The translations under genes and the position numbers were made by a program. Shown here in pieces: positions 33,145-45,500 of a stretch of 64,000 nucleotides of DNA (the first letter of the stretch is position 1; the number at the start of each line of letters is the position of its first letter). The DNA is from Melastoma dodecandrum (taxonomy: Eukaryota; Streptophyta; Magnoliopsida; Myrtales; Melastomataceae): assembly GCA_029817715.1 (NCBI GenBank), contig JARUPY010000534.1:374501-438500 (forward strand). Direction: 5' to 3'. A model generated the notes under the pieces. The model made no database searches, was not told the DNA's origin, and was given only the letters and a program-made list of their open reading frames with translations.

Positions 33145-33993
33145 TCACAAACAAGACGAAACCATGAGCGCCGCCACTCCAACAATGGCACTCCGGAGTT
33201 CACCCGAGAAATACTTCCTCTCGGCGGAGCTCGCAAGGGCGGTGGCAGTTGTACCATCGGGCTTGTCCGTTGCCTCTGCCACTGGTGCCTGTGCATACGA
33301 CTTGCCCTGGGCGAATAAGTTGAGAGGGAGCAGCACCTTGTTCACCTGGTAGACCACCAACCTTCCGTCCGAGAACAGGGTCTTCTCGATGATCGCATTG
33401 TTCACTCCAGTCGACACCACCACCTTGTCAGGGTACATCGTGACATTCAGTGGGAACTCACCGAGGCCGGCTCCTCCAGCCTTGGTGATCAGCGGGTTGC
33501 TGACTGTCTGAAACTGGGATTGGGGAAGGTAGGCAGGGACCACATGGTAGAGCATGAGCTCGACCTGCCGCTCGCTGGTGAGGGAGTTGAGGGTCCCAGC
33601 CTTGAGCTCCGAGAAGGCTGAATCGGTCGGGGCGAAGAAAGTTATCCCATCGTTGTTGTCCTCAAGCTGCGAGTCGACCTCCTCCCCCACGTGGGTGTCA
33701 CGGAGGAGCTTGATAAGGACGGCGAAGTCGCCTGCTTTCTTGAGTATATTCAGGAGGCTAGCCTCGGGCTTCCTCTTCGGCTTTGCAGGGGCCGGAGCAG
33801 GCGAAGGGGAGGGCAGCGTCACAAGTGGTGTTGGAGGAGAAATGGGCTTTGGTGGAGAGAGGGGCTTCGGTGGAGAGAGGGTTTTCGGCGGAGAAACGGG
33901 AGCTGCTGCTGTTGCTGAGCTCGCCTGGGGTAAGACCCAGGCAAAGCAAACCGCTACCATCGAGAGAACAACAAGGTGTTTGTTAAGTTCCAT
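33145..33993 (-). CDS. FLA: Fasciclin-like arabinogalactan protein
   Basis: A cell-surface proteoglycan of the FLA11/FLA12-like single-fasciclin group, with roles in secondary walls and adhesion. The minus-strand frame without introns gives 282 residues. Order: signal peptide (VVLSMVAVCFAWVLPQASS); a Pro-rich stretch with four SPPK(P/T)-type units resembling extensin repeats; an AP-rich part (SPAPAPAKPKRK); one fasciclin domain (about residues 80-220) with ITFFAPTDSAF (H1) and LMLYHVVP (H2-like) motifs; a short Ala-rich linker; and a hydrophobic C-terminus (SAIVGVAALMVSSCL) suited to a GPI anchor. The start MELNKH was chosen because the signal peptide follows it. A TATA box on the same strand lies at 34067-34073. 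Confidence 0.94.
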   Translation of the reverse strand: MELNKHLVVLSMVAVCFAWVLPQASSATAAAPVSPPKTLSPPKPLSPPKPISPPTPLVTLPSPSPAPAPAKPKRKPEASLLNILKKAGDFAVLIKLLRDTHVGEEVDSQLEDNNDGITFFAPTDSAFSELKAGTLNSLTSERQVELMLYHVVPAYLPQSQFQTVSNPLITKAGGAGLGEFPLNVTMYPDKVVVSTGVNNAIIEKTLFSDGRLVVYQVNKVLLPLNLFAQGKSYAQAPVAEATDKPDGTTATALASSAERKYFSGELRSAIVGVAALMVSSCL

Positions 33994-34066
33994 CCCTACT
34001 ATTGAAGGCAAGTGTGTTGGATCAAAATGCTTGTGAGATGAGGAATGTGAGGAAAATTGCCCGGCA

Positions 34067-34073
34067 ATTTATA
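34067..34073 (-). promoter_or_regulatory. TATA box of the FLA gene
   Basis: TATAAAT on the minus strand, about 75 bp upstream of the FLA start codon. Confidence 0.55.
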
Positions 34074-35058
34074 AAAGCAAGGGAGATCAGAGATTAATCA
34101 TTGTCTGGGTGTTTGCTGATTTAGGTGCAACTCTTTCTCTTGGTTTTTATTTTTTTGGCCAATGATTGAAATCTCTTAGCTTTGAGAAGGCATTACCTGC
34201 GGCCGATTCGAGAATGGAACGCTCGAACTTTTGCCGATGAAGGCTTTTTAACTACTTTAAGCCATATGGAAGGTGATCGCTACCTCTCTGAAAGGGAAAT
34301 CTGGGCCGGACCGATCTCGATCGCAACGGTCCCAATCCCGACGATGCCCATTTCAAGTAACGGGCCTGAAAGCCCATTATAGTTTTATGGGCCGGGCCCA
34401 GTAGCGTAGCGTTCCCCTGGGGAACAGAGTCCAATGTGAATGAGTTTCCTACTCACGCGGAAACGGAACAGACGGGATCACGCCCTCCACATTCACTCTT
34501 TTCACGGGGGGAGGGGGGGGGGGGGAACGATCGAGAGAGCACCGATATTGCCTTTGTCGGGTCGATTTGCGTCGGGACATTCGATTCCGTAGTGTTAGAC
34601 AATGGTATCGCGACGTAGAGTATTGGAGGGAGGAGAGACTCGGGCGGCTTCTTCACGGGCAGAAGTAAAAAAAGATGCAAGTACTTCCATGGTGGGTTTA
34701 TTAAACGAGGAGAGAATCAATTTCCTGTAAGAAAACGAGAAAAGCTCAAACCTCGATGCGAAGAAACATCATCAGAGGTGGTTTTTGTCTCTTTCGGGGT
34801 TTCCCTTTTCTTCTTCTTTGTTTTGTGTCGGTGATCCTCAGTTTGTGGAAGCAACAAATTCTTTTCTTCTAAGGGAAAGTGGCTTGCCTTTATGGTGCAC
34901 CCAAAATGCTAAGAACTGACATTTGGGGGGGATAAGGAATGGTGGGTTAGTGCCGTGAATTGAATCATTATGATTTGCTCGTCTTCCTTTCTTTCCGTTC
35001 CTTCTTATTTTTGTTTATCCTGGCCGTGAAGTGAAGAAAGAGAGGCGAGGGTAGGATT
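34074..35058. other. Divergent intergenic region FLA / BGAL8
   Basis: No gene. A cluster of GGGCC/GGCCC motifs is at 34362-34402, and a nearly pure G run at 34507-34524. The part from about 34700 is likely BGAL8 promoter and leader. Confidence 0.5.
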
Positions 35059-38000
35059 ATGGGAGGAAAGGAGAGAGGCCACTCTTTGGAGTCCCAGTTC
35101 CTGGTGGTCTTACTGATTCTGGGTACGATATGGGCCGTGTTTGGCGCCAATGTGACGTACGACCACCGTGCGGTGGTGATCGATGGCAAGAGGAGGGTGC
35201 TCGTTTCGGGTTCCATCCATTATCCCCGCAGTACGCCTGAGGTCTTCCTCTGCTCCGTAATGTGCTCTGTTGCAAGTTCTCGGGGTCTTTGTTTTCTGAA
35301 TATTGTACGTGGTACAGATGTGGCCGGACATCATCCAGAAGTCGAAGGACGGAGGGCTTGACGTGATCGAGACTTACGTTTTCTGGAACATACACGAGCC
35401 CGTTCGAGGCCAGGTTAACTAATATCTGTTCTCAGTTCATATCCATGGTTGTGCTCTGGTCTGCTCCGATTCCCGATTAATCTCGGCAACATGTTGGCGT
35501 TTTATATTCTCTGGGTTTATGCTCATTTCTTTTGTCTCTCCAGTATGATTTTGAAGGAAGGAAGGACTTGGTTAAGTTTGTGAAGACGGTGGCCGATGCG
35601 GGATTATTTGATCATTTACAAATCGGTCCTTATGTTTGTGCCGAGTGGAACTACGGGTAATCTCGATAATCTGAGAAAAGTCGATTGTTGACGCTGTAAC
35701 AGCGAATGTTGTTTGAAACAGGGGATTTCCTGTGTGGCTGCATTTTATCCCTGGAATCCAGCTTCGGACTGACAACGAGCCCTTCAAGGTTCCTTTCTCT
35801 GGGATTTGAATGCCCACGCAATGAGTAGTCGTTGATTCTCTTTCCGATTTAAGTCAGTTGGCTCCATTGTTTCAGGCAGAAATGCAGCGCTTCACGGCAA
35901 TGATCGTGGAACTAATGAAGCAGAACAGCCTTTTTGCATCCCAAGGCGGGCCTATTATCCTGTCACAGGTAAGAAGGTTGAATTTTACGCAAGCATGATT
36001 AGAACGAGTCGACTGATGATATGAACATGAATGCATCAGATTGAGAACGAGTATGGAAACGTAGCTTCACAGTATGGGGCCGGTGCAAAGCCTTACATTA
36101 ACTGGGCAGCGTCCATGGCTACTTCCCTTGGCACGGGTGTGCCCTGGGTTATGTGCCAACAGGGCGATGCTCCTGATCCCATCGTGAGTAGTTTCGATCA
36201 CTGACCGAGTGTTTGCTGTTTTAGACAGTGATGACGCGGAGACTTTTATGTAAAATGGGCTATTTCTGCAGATAAATGCTTGCAATGGATTTTACTGCGA
36301 TCAGTTTACACCAAACTCGAATAACAAGCCGAAAATCTGGACAGAGAACTGGAGTGGATGGTAATGAAGTTGCCTACTAATGCAATGGGAACGAAACAGC
36401 TTTGAGTTTTAACTGTCAGAACTTGTCCGAACCATACCAGGTTCCTCTCATTTGGTGGCGCCGTTCCGTACCGGCCAGCAGAAGATCTTGCATTTGCTGT
36501 TGCTCGGTTCTTCATGCGTGGTGGGACTTTTCAAAACTACTACATGGTACAGGCCACATAATCACGCTAGTAGATATTTGGACATTTTGTTATCGATGAA
36601 TGCTTGATTTCGTCAAGCCTTAGTTATGCAGTACCATGGCGGGACAAACTTCGGCCGAACTTCTGGTGGACCATTTATCACTACGAGTTACGACTACGAC
36701 TCCCCAGTTGACGAGTATGGTATGTCTTTTACTCCGCCTTCACGAAAACCTCCGTTCTCTACAAAGAAGAGTAACCATATAAAGGGAAGAAGATGCTAAA
36801 TCCCTTTGACAGGAATTCTGAGGCAGCCGAAGTGGGGTCATCTAAGAGACGTGCATATGGCCATCAAACTTTGCGAAGAAGCTTTAGTGGCGACCGATCC
36901 AAGTATCAGTTCTCTTGGTTCTAATCTGGAGGTACGCCATTAGTCATCACAAAGGCATAATCAATTTGGAAGATATTCGTCCAGCATATGGACTGACAAC
37001 TCCCCCCTTTGGCCAGGCTGCCATTTATGAGACGGGTTCGGGATCATGTTCCGCTTTCCTTGCCAATACTGGCACATCAGATGTGACTGCTACATTCAAC
37101 GGCAATAGTTATCAGTTGCCTGCTTGGTCGGTGAGCATCTTACCTGACTGCAACAATGTCGCCCTCAACACCGCAAAGGTCTGCCCTATGTCATCTCTAC
37201 CACAGTGCAAAACTCAGTCACAATCGACGTCTGATTAATCCCACCTTTGAAACATTGAACTGCAGATAAATGCGATATCGACGGACCCTAGATTTACAAA
37301 TGAACCTCTGAAGTATAGCTTGGAAGATGCCTCCAATGGAGTCAGTTCACGGTGGAGTTGGCTAAGTGAGCCTGTCGGCATCTCCAAAGCAAACGCGTTC
37401 ACGAGGACCGGATTGTTGGAGCAGATAAATACCACAGCAGACAAGAGTGACTACATGTGGTATTCGCTGAGGTAATTAGATATGTCATTTCTTCTGAACG
37501 ACTTTCATTGTGATCGACATTCCATGTGATCATTCGCTGGCTACCCTTGTTAGCATCGTTGTTCCAGACGAATCTCAGGCGGTTCTTCACGTGGAGTCTC
37601 TCGGCCATGTGTTTCATGCTTTCGTCAACAAGAACTTATCAGGTGAGTGATTGAGGATTGGAACAACCTCGTAAGGGAGTTAATTGAGTTTTTGTCGTCT
37701 GATAACTATATGCTTAATAATCCTTCCGCAGGCAGCAAGGCAGGAAGCAACGGCAACTCCAGGATCAGCGCTGATATCTCTGCAAATCTTGTTCCAGGGA
37801 GGAACACAATTGATCTCTTGAGTGTTACTGTTGGACTACAGGTAAAGGATGTCGAAACGTGTGAGCATTGACACTGAAGATCAAATTTGTCAACTTTCTT
37901 TGGAACCGTGTTTATGCAAGAATTACGGAGCTTATTTCGACAAGAGGGGAGCTGGGATCATTGGGCCGGTGATTCTGAAAATCTCATCGAGCGGGAGCAC

Positions 38001-39136
38001 CATCGACCTATCGACGCAGGAATGGACATATCAGGCAATGACAGAAAAGTCTTCTCGAGATCGATTTTAAACCAGAGAAGCCGCTTTTAAAATCCATTCG
38101 TTGATTCTTCATCTTTGCAGGTTGGATTGAAAGGAGAAGATGACGATTTTCCAAGCGGGTCTTCGTCCTGGACAACACAACCAGACCTTCTAAAAAATCA
38201 ACCATTAACATGGTACAAGGTAATGAAAGCTTTCTAAACAGAGGTAAACTGACACGAAGATGTTGCTCATTTGATCCGGTTTGAATATTCTGTCTATAGA
38301 CCCAGTTCGATGCACCAATTGGGAACGACCCTGTTGCATTGGACTTCACCGGGTTGGGAAAAGGCGAGGCATGGGTGAATGGGCAGAGCATCGGCCGTTA
38401 TTGGCCGACATATATCTCGCCTGGATCCGGCTGTGTCGAGACATGCAACTACAGGGGATCCTACAGCTCAAGCAAATGCCTGAAGAACTGCGGGAAGCCA
38501 TCACAACAACTGTGAGCTCAAAGGATCTGGACAATTCACTTCCGTGACCGATTTCCCAGACGACTGACAGCCTTTCCCGTATTCTTTTCCTCACACCAGG
38601 TACCACGTTCCGCGCTCGTGGCTCCGACCAAGCTTAAACACCCTCGTGCTGTTCGAGGAGGTTGGCGGCGACCCCGCCCAACTGTCATTCGCCACGAGAC
38701 GGGTCACGACCGTGTGCGCCCACGTGAGCGAGTCTCATCCATTGCCGATCTCAGCATGGACCAAAATCTCAGAAACTGGATCGAGGCCGAGACCCATGCT
38801 ATCCCTCGCCTGCCCGGGTCCCGATCAGGTGATCTCATCCATAAACTTTGCGAGCTTCGGGAATCCTAGCGGAGGCACCTGCGGAGGCTACAGTCACGGG
38901 GAGTGTAGGAGCCCCAACGCACATTCCATTGTTCAGGAGGCGAGTCAGATAAATCTCCCATCAAACTCACTGCATCTCCCTCTGCAATAAGATGAATGTG
39001 CATGAAAATGGGTGTGGATTGATGGCAGGCGTGCATGGGACTGAAGAGTTGCAGCATTGAAGTGACGGTGGATACATTTGGGGAGCCCTGCAGGGGAGTT
39101 GTAAGAAGCTTAGCCGTAGAAGCTTCCTGTGCATGA
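35059..39136 (+). CDS. BGAL8: Beta-galactosidase, GH35, BGAL8 type with C-terminal SUEL lectin domain
   Basis: An apoplastic enzyme removing terminal beta-galactose from wall polymers and glycoproteins. Nineteen exons: 35059-35241, 35318-35413, 35544-35656, 35722-35788, 35876-35968, 36040-36183, 36272-36360, 36441-36546, 36632-36719, 36813-36931, 37017-37178, 37266-37471, 37554-37642, 37732-37841, 37921-38034, 38121-38219, 38300-38511, 38600-38939, 39029-39136, giving 845 residues. Signal peptide, then [29 protein letters not shown] holds the acid/base Glu188, and [10 protein letters not shown] the nucleophile Glu257. The C-terminus is a galactose-binding lectin domain ending [18 protein letters not shown]. 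Introns 15 (CAG|GCAATG) and 18 (GAG|GCGAGT) use GC donors. If intron 18 is retained, the lectin domain is cut short. Family assignment is firm. Confidence 0.94.
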
Positions 39137-39981
39137 TGCCAGTGGGCCTAGAAGGCCAGTTGCATGAACCACATCGTGTGGTTTGTCCTAAAAACATGAT
39201 GTTATATACCAATTTTGCAGAGAGTGAATGCGAAGCCCCTGTTTAGGGAAAGAAGCTTTTCTATCCCATATCCCCCATGAGGGTTTTATGATGGCGACCT
39301 TAGATTTGCCATTACCTAATACAGGAATCGTTAAATATTCTTAACATGACTAACCCCCTCTAACTTTTTTTTATTAGCATAATCATGGTTTGTTACTGAG
39401 GGCCCTTTCTTATTACTATAATACGAGATAAAGCTGAAATAAGAATTGAAAAGCAATGGGGTGGTGGGTTGGCTCCCAACAACATCAACAAACATGAGAT
39501 AAAAAGGAAAGGGAGAAAAGGAGGATTATACAGACAAGACACAGTTTCACAATCGTAATCATCACTGTCCGAAAGGGAAAAATAAAGGGGAAGACATAAA
39601 ACAATAACCCACACCCCCCCCCTAACGACGAAAACGATTCCCAACTCCTCCCTTCGCGCCCGCCCTTTTCTTCCCCCTTTAATACCCCCCAATTCGTCTC
39701 CCTGGTTTTTGTGGAGTAGCGTGTCGCATTCCACGAATCCTGCATCATATTCGCCGGGTCCGTCGCCCAAGGTTTGTTTCCTTTTTTTTTGGTTTATGAG
39801 GATCGTTTTGGGAAGTGATGGCAGTGTTACGGTTCTGGGTATCCGCGGTAATGCAGGGATTACGACAAAGTTCGTGTCTTTATGCATTTCTTCCCTTACG
39901 GGGGAGGGTAAGGGAGGAATTGGGTTTTGATCAGATTTTGTTTTCTTCCTTCCTCAGGTTATAGAGGGCAGAAAGGGACGT
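39137..39981. other. BGAL8 3' region and 5' region of the LUL-type gene
   Basis: No gene seen. A possible 5' UTR intron of the next gene may run from about 39775 (CAAG|GTTTGT) to 39958 (CCTCAG). Confidence 0.4.
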
Positions 39982-42111
39982 ATGGGAAACATGGGCAGCA
40001 CGGGCTCTGGGCGTCGAAGGCGGCGGAGCCACCCGCCTGCTCCCCAACCGCCTGCTCCTCCGCCTACCCAGCAGGAAATCCCGGGGAACCGATACGTGTT
40101 TGCGGCGGCCACGCCGTACCCGGGTCAATACCCGAACCCACACCCCCCTGGGTACTCCCCCCAGTACCCGGGCTATTACCCGCCGCCACCTCCGGTTGCG
40201 GGTCCTTACGGGCAGCCTTATGGGAATTGGGTTGGCGGCCAGTATCCATGCGGTGCGGTTCCACCACCGTATGTTGAGTACCAGAAGGCCGTGACTATAA
40301 GGAATGATGTCAACATCAGGAAGGAATCCCTTAGGGTTGAGCCTGATGAGACTGTTCCCGGGAAGTACCTTATTTCCTTCGCTTTTGATGCCACTGCTCC
40401 TGGAAGGTGAGGTTTTATGTCGTTTGAAGTTTTGTCACTTTATCGTGTTGAGATGTTAGAGATTGATAGTCCTGTAGGATTACTGCAGGCTTCATTATTC
40501 AATTCATTTGGATCTGGAGGAGTCGGTGAATTCATTCCTTGCAAACTCTTGCTGATAATTTGTCGGGTTATACAGAATGTTTTAATGTCGATTATGGTCT
40601 TTGCGATCACTCACACTTATCCAATAATTTCGTCTCACCATTGATTATGATAATATATTGATCTGCTGATGACATCAGAAACGCATTTTCACGCGACATT
40701 CTCCAATATATGATTTATTGGCAGCTCTTACATTGTGTAGAATGAGAAAGTCCCAACCTAGGGTATTTGTTGCCGCGCGCATGTTCCAAATGTACAAGAG
40801 GATTCACTTTTCCTTGGGCTGATGCCTATGCCTGACAGTGTTTTGACGGAGTCATATTTCGACGTTGTTCTCTGTGTGGGCATTTTTTTGGATTTGGTTA
40901 CGCCCCACTCATAGATTGCTGTTGTAGCTCTTATAAATATGCAGCGCATTTATTTGAATTATTCTTTGTACAATTGAGACTGGAATTGAGAGGTTTTAAT
41001 TGTTTTCTCTTTGATGCAACAGCATTATCATTATGTTCCTCGCCAAGGAAACTGATGACTGCAATCTTATTGCAATGAGAGAAGATCTATTTAAATCCCT
41101 CACGTTTTCATTCCAGCAAGGTCTTGGCCAAAAGTTCAGACAACCATCTGGGACCGGTGTGGAGTCCTCGGTGTTTGAGGACCTGAGTTTGCGGAAAGGT
41201 GGCGATGTGGATGTTTATCCGCTTGTAGTCAAGGCGGAGGCATGTCCTGTGAATTCTGTGGATGCAGATGGAAACCAAACTAGGAACTCACAAATCACTC
41301 AAGCAGTAATTGGAAAGGAGAAGGGGGAGTTCAAAGCACGTGTAGTTAAGCAGATCCTTTGGGTGAATAGAATGAGGTATGAGCTGCAGGAGATTTATGG
41401 CATCGGGAATGCAGTTGAGGGTGATTTTGACGGGAGTGATTCTGGAAAGGAATGTGTCATCTGTTTGTCAGAGCCACGTGACACCACAGTTCTTCCCTGC
41501 CGACACATGGTATCTTACTATATTCTTTCGAGTTTTCTATCAGACATTTGTCCTATGTTTGCATCATTACAATTTCAAAATGGCTAAGATTCATGGTTCT
41601 TTCATATGGTGAATGGATGAATGTGGTAAGCAGAATGTGCATCTCTTTCTTAAACATCTTGTTCGAAATCTGGGGTTGAATGCTGAGAGAAACCAACAAA
41701 TTGCTCGCAGGACCAGTTAAGACATCCGGTAGGGTGCTAGTCATAAAAGCAAGAAAATGGTTGGAATTTTATTGGTGTGATATTATCAAGTTCATCTGCA
41801 CTTTCGCAAAGTTATGGCTTCTTATTATGCATATGCTGGCGAAATATCTGAAATACATATCAGTCATTCGTCTTTTGCATTCCACATGAGCTTCTATGTC
41901 ATCCACCTTTGCTGCTTGCAACACAAATACCCTTGCTTGTCCGCTTATTCAGTTATCGTCATTGCAGTGTATGTGTAGTGGGTGTGCCAAGATGCTAAGA
42001 TACCAGACAAACCGATGTCCCATCTGCCGCCAACCCGTGGATTGGTTTCTTGAGATCAAGGTCAACAATGGGACTGACGAATCCGTGCAGTCAGCTACGA
42101 ACGCATCATAA
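39982..42111 (+). CDS. LUL: LOG2/LUL-type RING E3 ubiquitin ligase
   Basis: Ubiquitin ligase of the LOSS OF GDU2/LUL family, related to animal MGRN1. Three exons: 39982-40406, 41023-41509, 41968-42111, giving 351 residues. MGNMGS provides an N-myristoylation site (Gly2), so membrane attachment is expected. A Pro/Tyr-rich N-terminal region precedes the conserved substrate domain ([28 protein letters not shown]). The C3HC4 RING at about residues 288-326 has CVIC, LPCRHM, CMCSGC and CPIC. Intron 2 splits the RING after HM. Arabidopsis LOG2 acts on amino-acid export and ABA/drought signalling; the target here is unknown. Both introns are GT-AG. Confidence 0.93.
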
Positions 42112-42536
42112 TCAACTTTATCCGATGGGTTGCATGAACAGGTGCTAGCTAGTCTACATGTTTCTTGTAATCAGCTTTGCAAACTCAGCCGAAGAAGAAT
42201 TTCCTTGCTGCAGCAGTCTGCTGGAACGATTGCCATATGATCTGTTAACTAGTGTTAAGGAATTGACTTGCCTTGTAATTTTAATAGCATCATCATGGCC
42301 AGCACAGGATTGCGGTACAAGAGCGTACTGTTCGTTCGGGCCGGGCCGGAAGGGCGCAAACTTATCCGATAAAGGTTAAACTCTAGAATATGTATGGGCC
42401 TAATTGGGTCAGAACTGGTCAACGTGTGGGCCGGGCCTTTACATTGGATGAAATCAGTTCGGATTTACCCGCGATTTGATACGAACCGCCGAAAGCACAC
42501 TCCCGCGGCGGTGCCCCCCCGAGTGATATCCCTCCC
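42112..42536. promoter_or_regulatory. Intergenic region and promoter of the CCCH/TrmA gene
   Basis: The left part is 3' UTR of the LUL-type gene. The right part has repeated GGGCC motifs (about 42337-42440), 100-200 bp upstream of the next start. Confidence 0.45.
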
Positions 42537-45500
42537 ATGATGGCGGCGCCGTCGTCCTCTGCGACTACTCCCGCCGACGAGACCGAAACCGTGAACCCCG
42601 ACACCGAGCTATACGAAGGAAACGCCGATGTAGCGACGCTAAAGCGGAAGAGGGAGGAAGACACTCTTTCTGATGATGCCCCCGTCCCGGCTTCTTCGGT
42701 GAATCCGCTGTGGAAGACGAGCCTGTGCTCCTTCTTCCGGCGGACAAACGGGTTGTGCAGCCACGGGAGTGAGTGCAAGTTCGCCCATGGAGAGGAGGAG
42801 CTGCGTCCTCGCCCGGATAACACGTGGGACCCTACCTCCGAGAGGGCGAAGAGGGAGAAGGCTGATAACGAGGATAGGGAGCGGGAGAAGGAAGATAAAG
42901 GCGTCTTGATGATGACAGAGATGGTGGACGAGGAGGAGGGTGACGCGGGGTTGAGCAAATGCCTTGTGCACTTGCCTCAGAAGTGGGGGTCTGAGCAGTT
43001 GAGGAATTTCCTCAATGATCAGGTTGTTAGTTTATATGCTGTAGTTTCAGATTAATTCATAGGGATGGTATCGTGGTTAGGGTATTGAATTCCATGTTGC
43101 AATTAGGTTTAAGGTGTTTTTGAATTTGAAAGTCAATCAAAGTGTTTTGTTTTTGCCATGACCTTTCTTTATTTGAATTTGAATATCTAGTAATGTTCTC
43201 TACTCTTGTCGATTTGTCAGGGCACAGTATACAAATCGGCAAAGAAAAAGAAAGGCATGATGGTGGGTTTTGTTACTTTCGGAGATCGAGAGCAGCTGGA
43301 AACTGGTTTGAAGGTAGGGATAGGTTTTTGCTGATGGTGATTGTTGGATTTTGGGCTCATGCTTATTTCGGTTGCCTTTGCTTATTTTGAAAGGGTCTTG
43401 ATGGGAAGTCCATTGGAAACAAGAATATAAAGATTGCAGATGTCATTCCTAGGCCATTTGAGAAGAAGGGAAAGCAAGAAAATATTGTTCTTCAGAAGGT
43501 ACAACAGGATGGCGAACAATCTGGGAATGAAGACAAAGGTTCAAATGCAGGGATAAGAAGTGTTCGAGATGTTGTGACTCCGCTCGCTCATTTGTCTTAT
43601 GCTGAACAGCTGGAGGAGAAGAAGAAGTCTCTTTTGCACATGCTCAAAAAACTTGTGAGTCCCATTCTGTACTTGTTATTTTCCTGGTTTTTTCATGTGC
43701 ATCTTGATGAAGAAAATCCAAGTAACTGAGGAAAGAGCTTAATTTCATTCTTGTCAGACTAGAAGTGCACGCAAAGCTTGTCCTAGTGGTGTTGTGCTTC
43801 CTGACTGGATCCTCAAATCAAGAGAAAGAGGTTATTATCTTTTTCTTTTTCAGTTTTATGCAGTTTAGGATCATCTTGTTTTATTTGAAAACGAACATGT
43901 CTTGACAACTATCTTCTTCCTTTGTTTTATTATTTTGTCAAATGGCAGGTGGCCTTCCTTGCAATCTCGAGGGTATTTTAGAATCTCCTCTTATTGATGG
44001 ATATCGCAACAAGTGTGAATTTTCTGTCGGATATTCTCTCAATGGGCAGCCAACAGTGGGATTCATGCTTGGAAACTATAGGTATGTTTGTTTTCCTGGA
44101 CATCCAATTTAATTTGAGGAGTTTCGGCTACATGCCCTAACACTTGAATCTCCAGGGAAGGTGTGACTGCGGTGGAAGAGCCAAATAACTGCCCTAATGT
44201 GTCGAGTATAGCTAGCAAGTATGCTTCCCTTTTCCAGAGGTTTTTGCAATGTTCTGAATTGCCACTTTGGAATAGGTTTAACAATACTGGATTCTGGCGT
44301 CAACTCACGGTATGCTTGTAACTTTCATTTAATTAACAGAAGATTTAACCTGGAATTAAAATTTGTAAATCATTGCAGGGAAAGGAAAAGCTCAATTCTA
44401 ATTTTTTCTTTTGGTAATTTGGGTCATTAGATATTCCAATTAACTTTTGCTGCTATTTTCCTTCTTTGGTTATCTGTCTGATCAGTTCTTTCCCTCCTTT
44501 TTACAGGTTAGAGAAGGTAGAAGGTCAGCAGAAATGGCTGATTCTCATCACACAGAAAATAATATTGGAGAAGTAATGCTTATCATTCAGGTTTGTCGAG
44601 TTTTGCAGAAAGTGATCATACTTGGAATATCATGTACCGATAACTTTTTGTCTTCTATGGAGTAGGGGTGACGATGACGATAACCTCAAATTTCTGTCTT
44701 TGTAGGTCTGTTCTGCTGGTCATGAGGATGCTGTTGTTAATGGTGAATTTGACAGGCTGGCCAAGGCTCTCGTAACTGGAGCTGCAGAAAGTTCTCCTTG
44801 TCTACCACTTACTTGTTTAGTTGTTCAGGCTAGAATTCCTTTCCTTTTTAGCTTTTCCCTTGTCTTTCTATCAAGATTTATGGGGTTTTTTCTCGTAATG
44901 CAATGTCGTTCATCTTCATCCTTTCAGAAGAGAATAAATGATCCTTGGCCTTGCTTTTTTTTTTTGCATATAATAGATAGACTGTCTCTGAAATTTTTTA
45001 AAAACGACTGTAAATAGAGAAATATTGGTTCCTAGGAGTCAATGTTGTGTTGTGTTCTGCAGGATCACCAAGGAATATCTAATGTAGCACCAGCAGATGC
45101 ACCACTCCGTTCTTTGCCCATTACTTCGTCCAATAATCCTCCTCCTCCCCTAGAGGCATCAGCCAATGATGATAAAACAAGGATACATGATTACATAGGC
45201 AATCACAAATTCAGTATCTCGCCAACGGCTTTTTTCCAGGCAAGATACTGGATCTCAATTCAGTTCTTCTTGGTGTCTTTTGTTAATGTGAACTGTTACC
45301 TGCAGGTCAATACCCTTGCTGCCGAGAAGTTATACTCACTTGCAGGTGACTGGGCTGATCTTGATTCCGATACCTTACTTTTTGATGTATGCTGTGGGAC
45401 TGGGACCATAGGAATCACTCTGGCCCATCGAGTTGGTATGGTAATAATTGCTTTATCCCTTCCATTGTCTGCGTATAGTGCTCAATCGAACCTTTGATGA

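Noticed and set aside
42419..42958. 179-codon minus-strand frame opposite the CCCH gene exon 1
   Set aside because: Shadow of a Glu/Lys-rich coding exon, reading as Ser/Leu/Pro-rich on the other strand.
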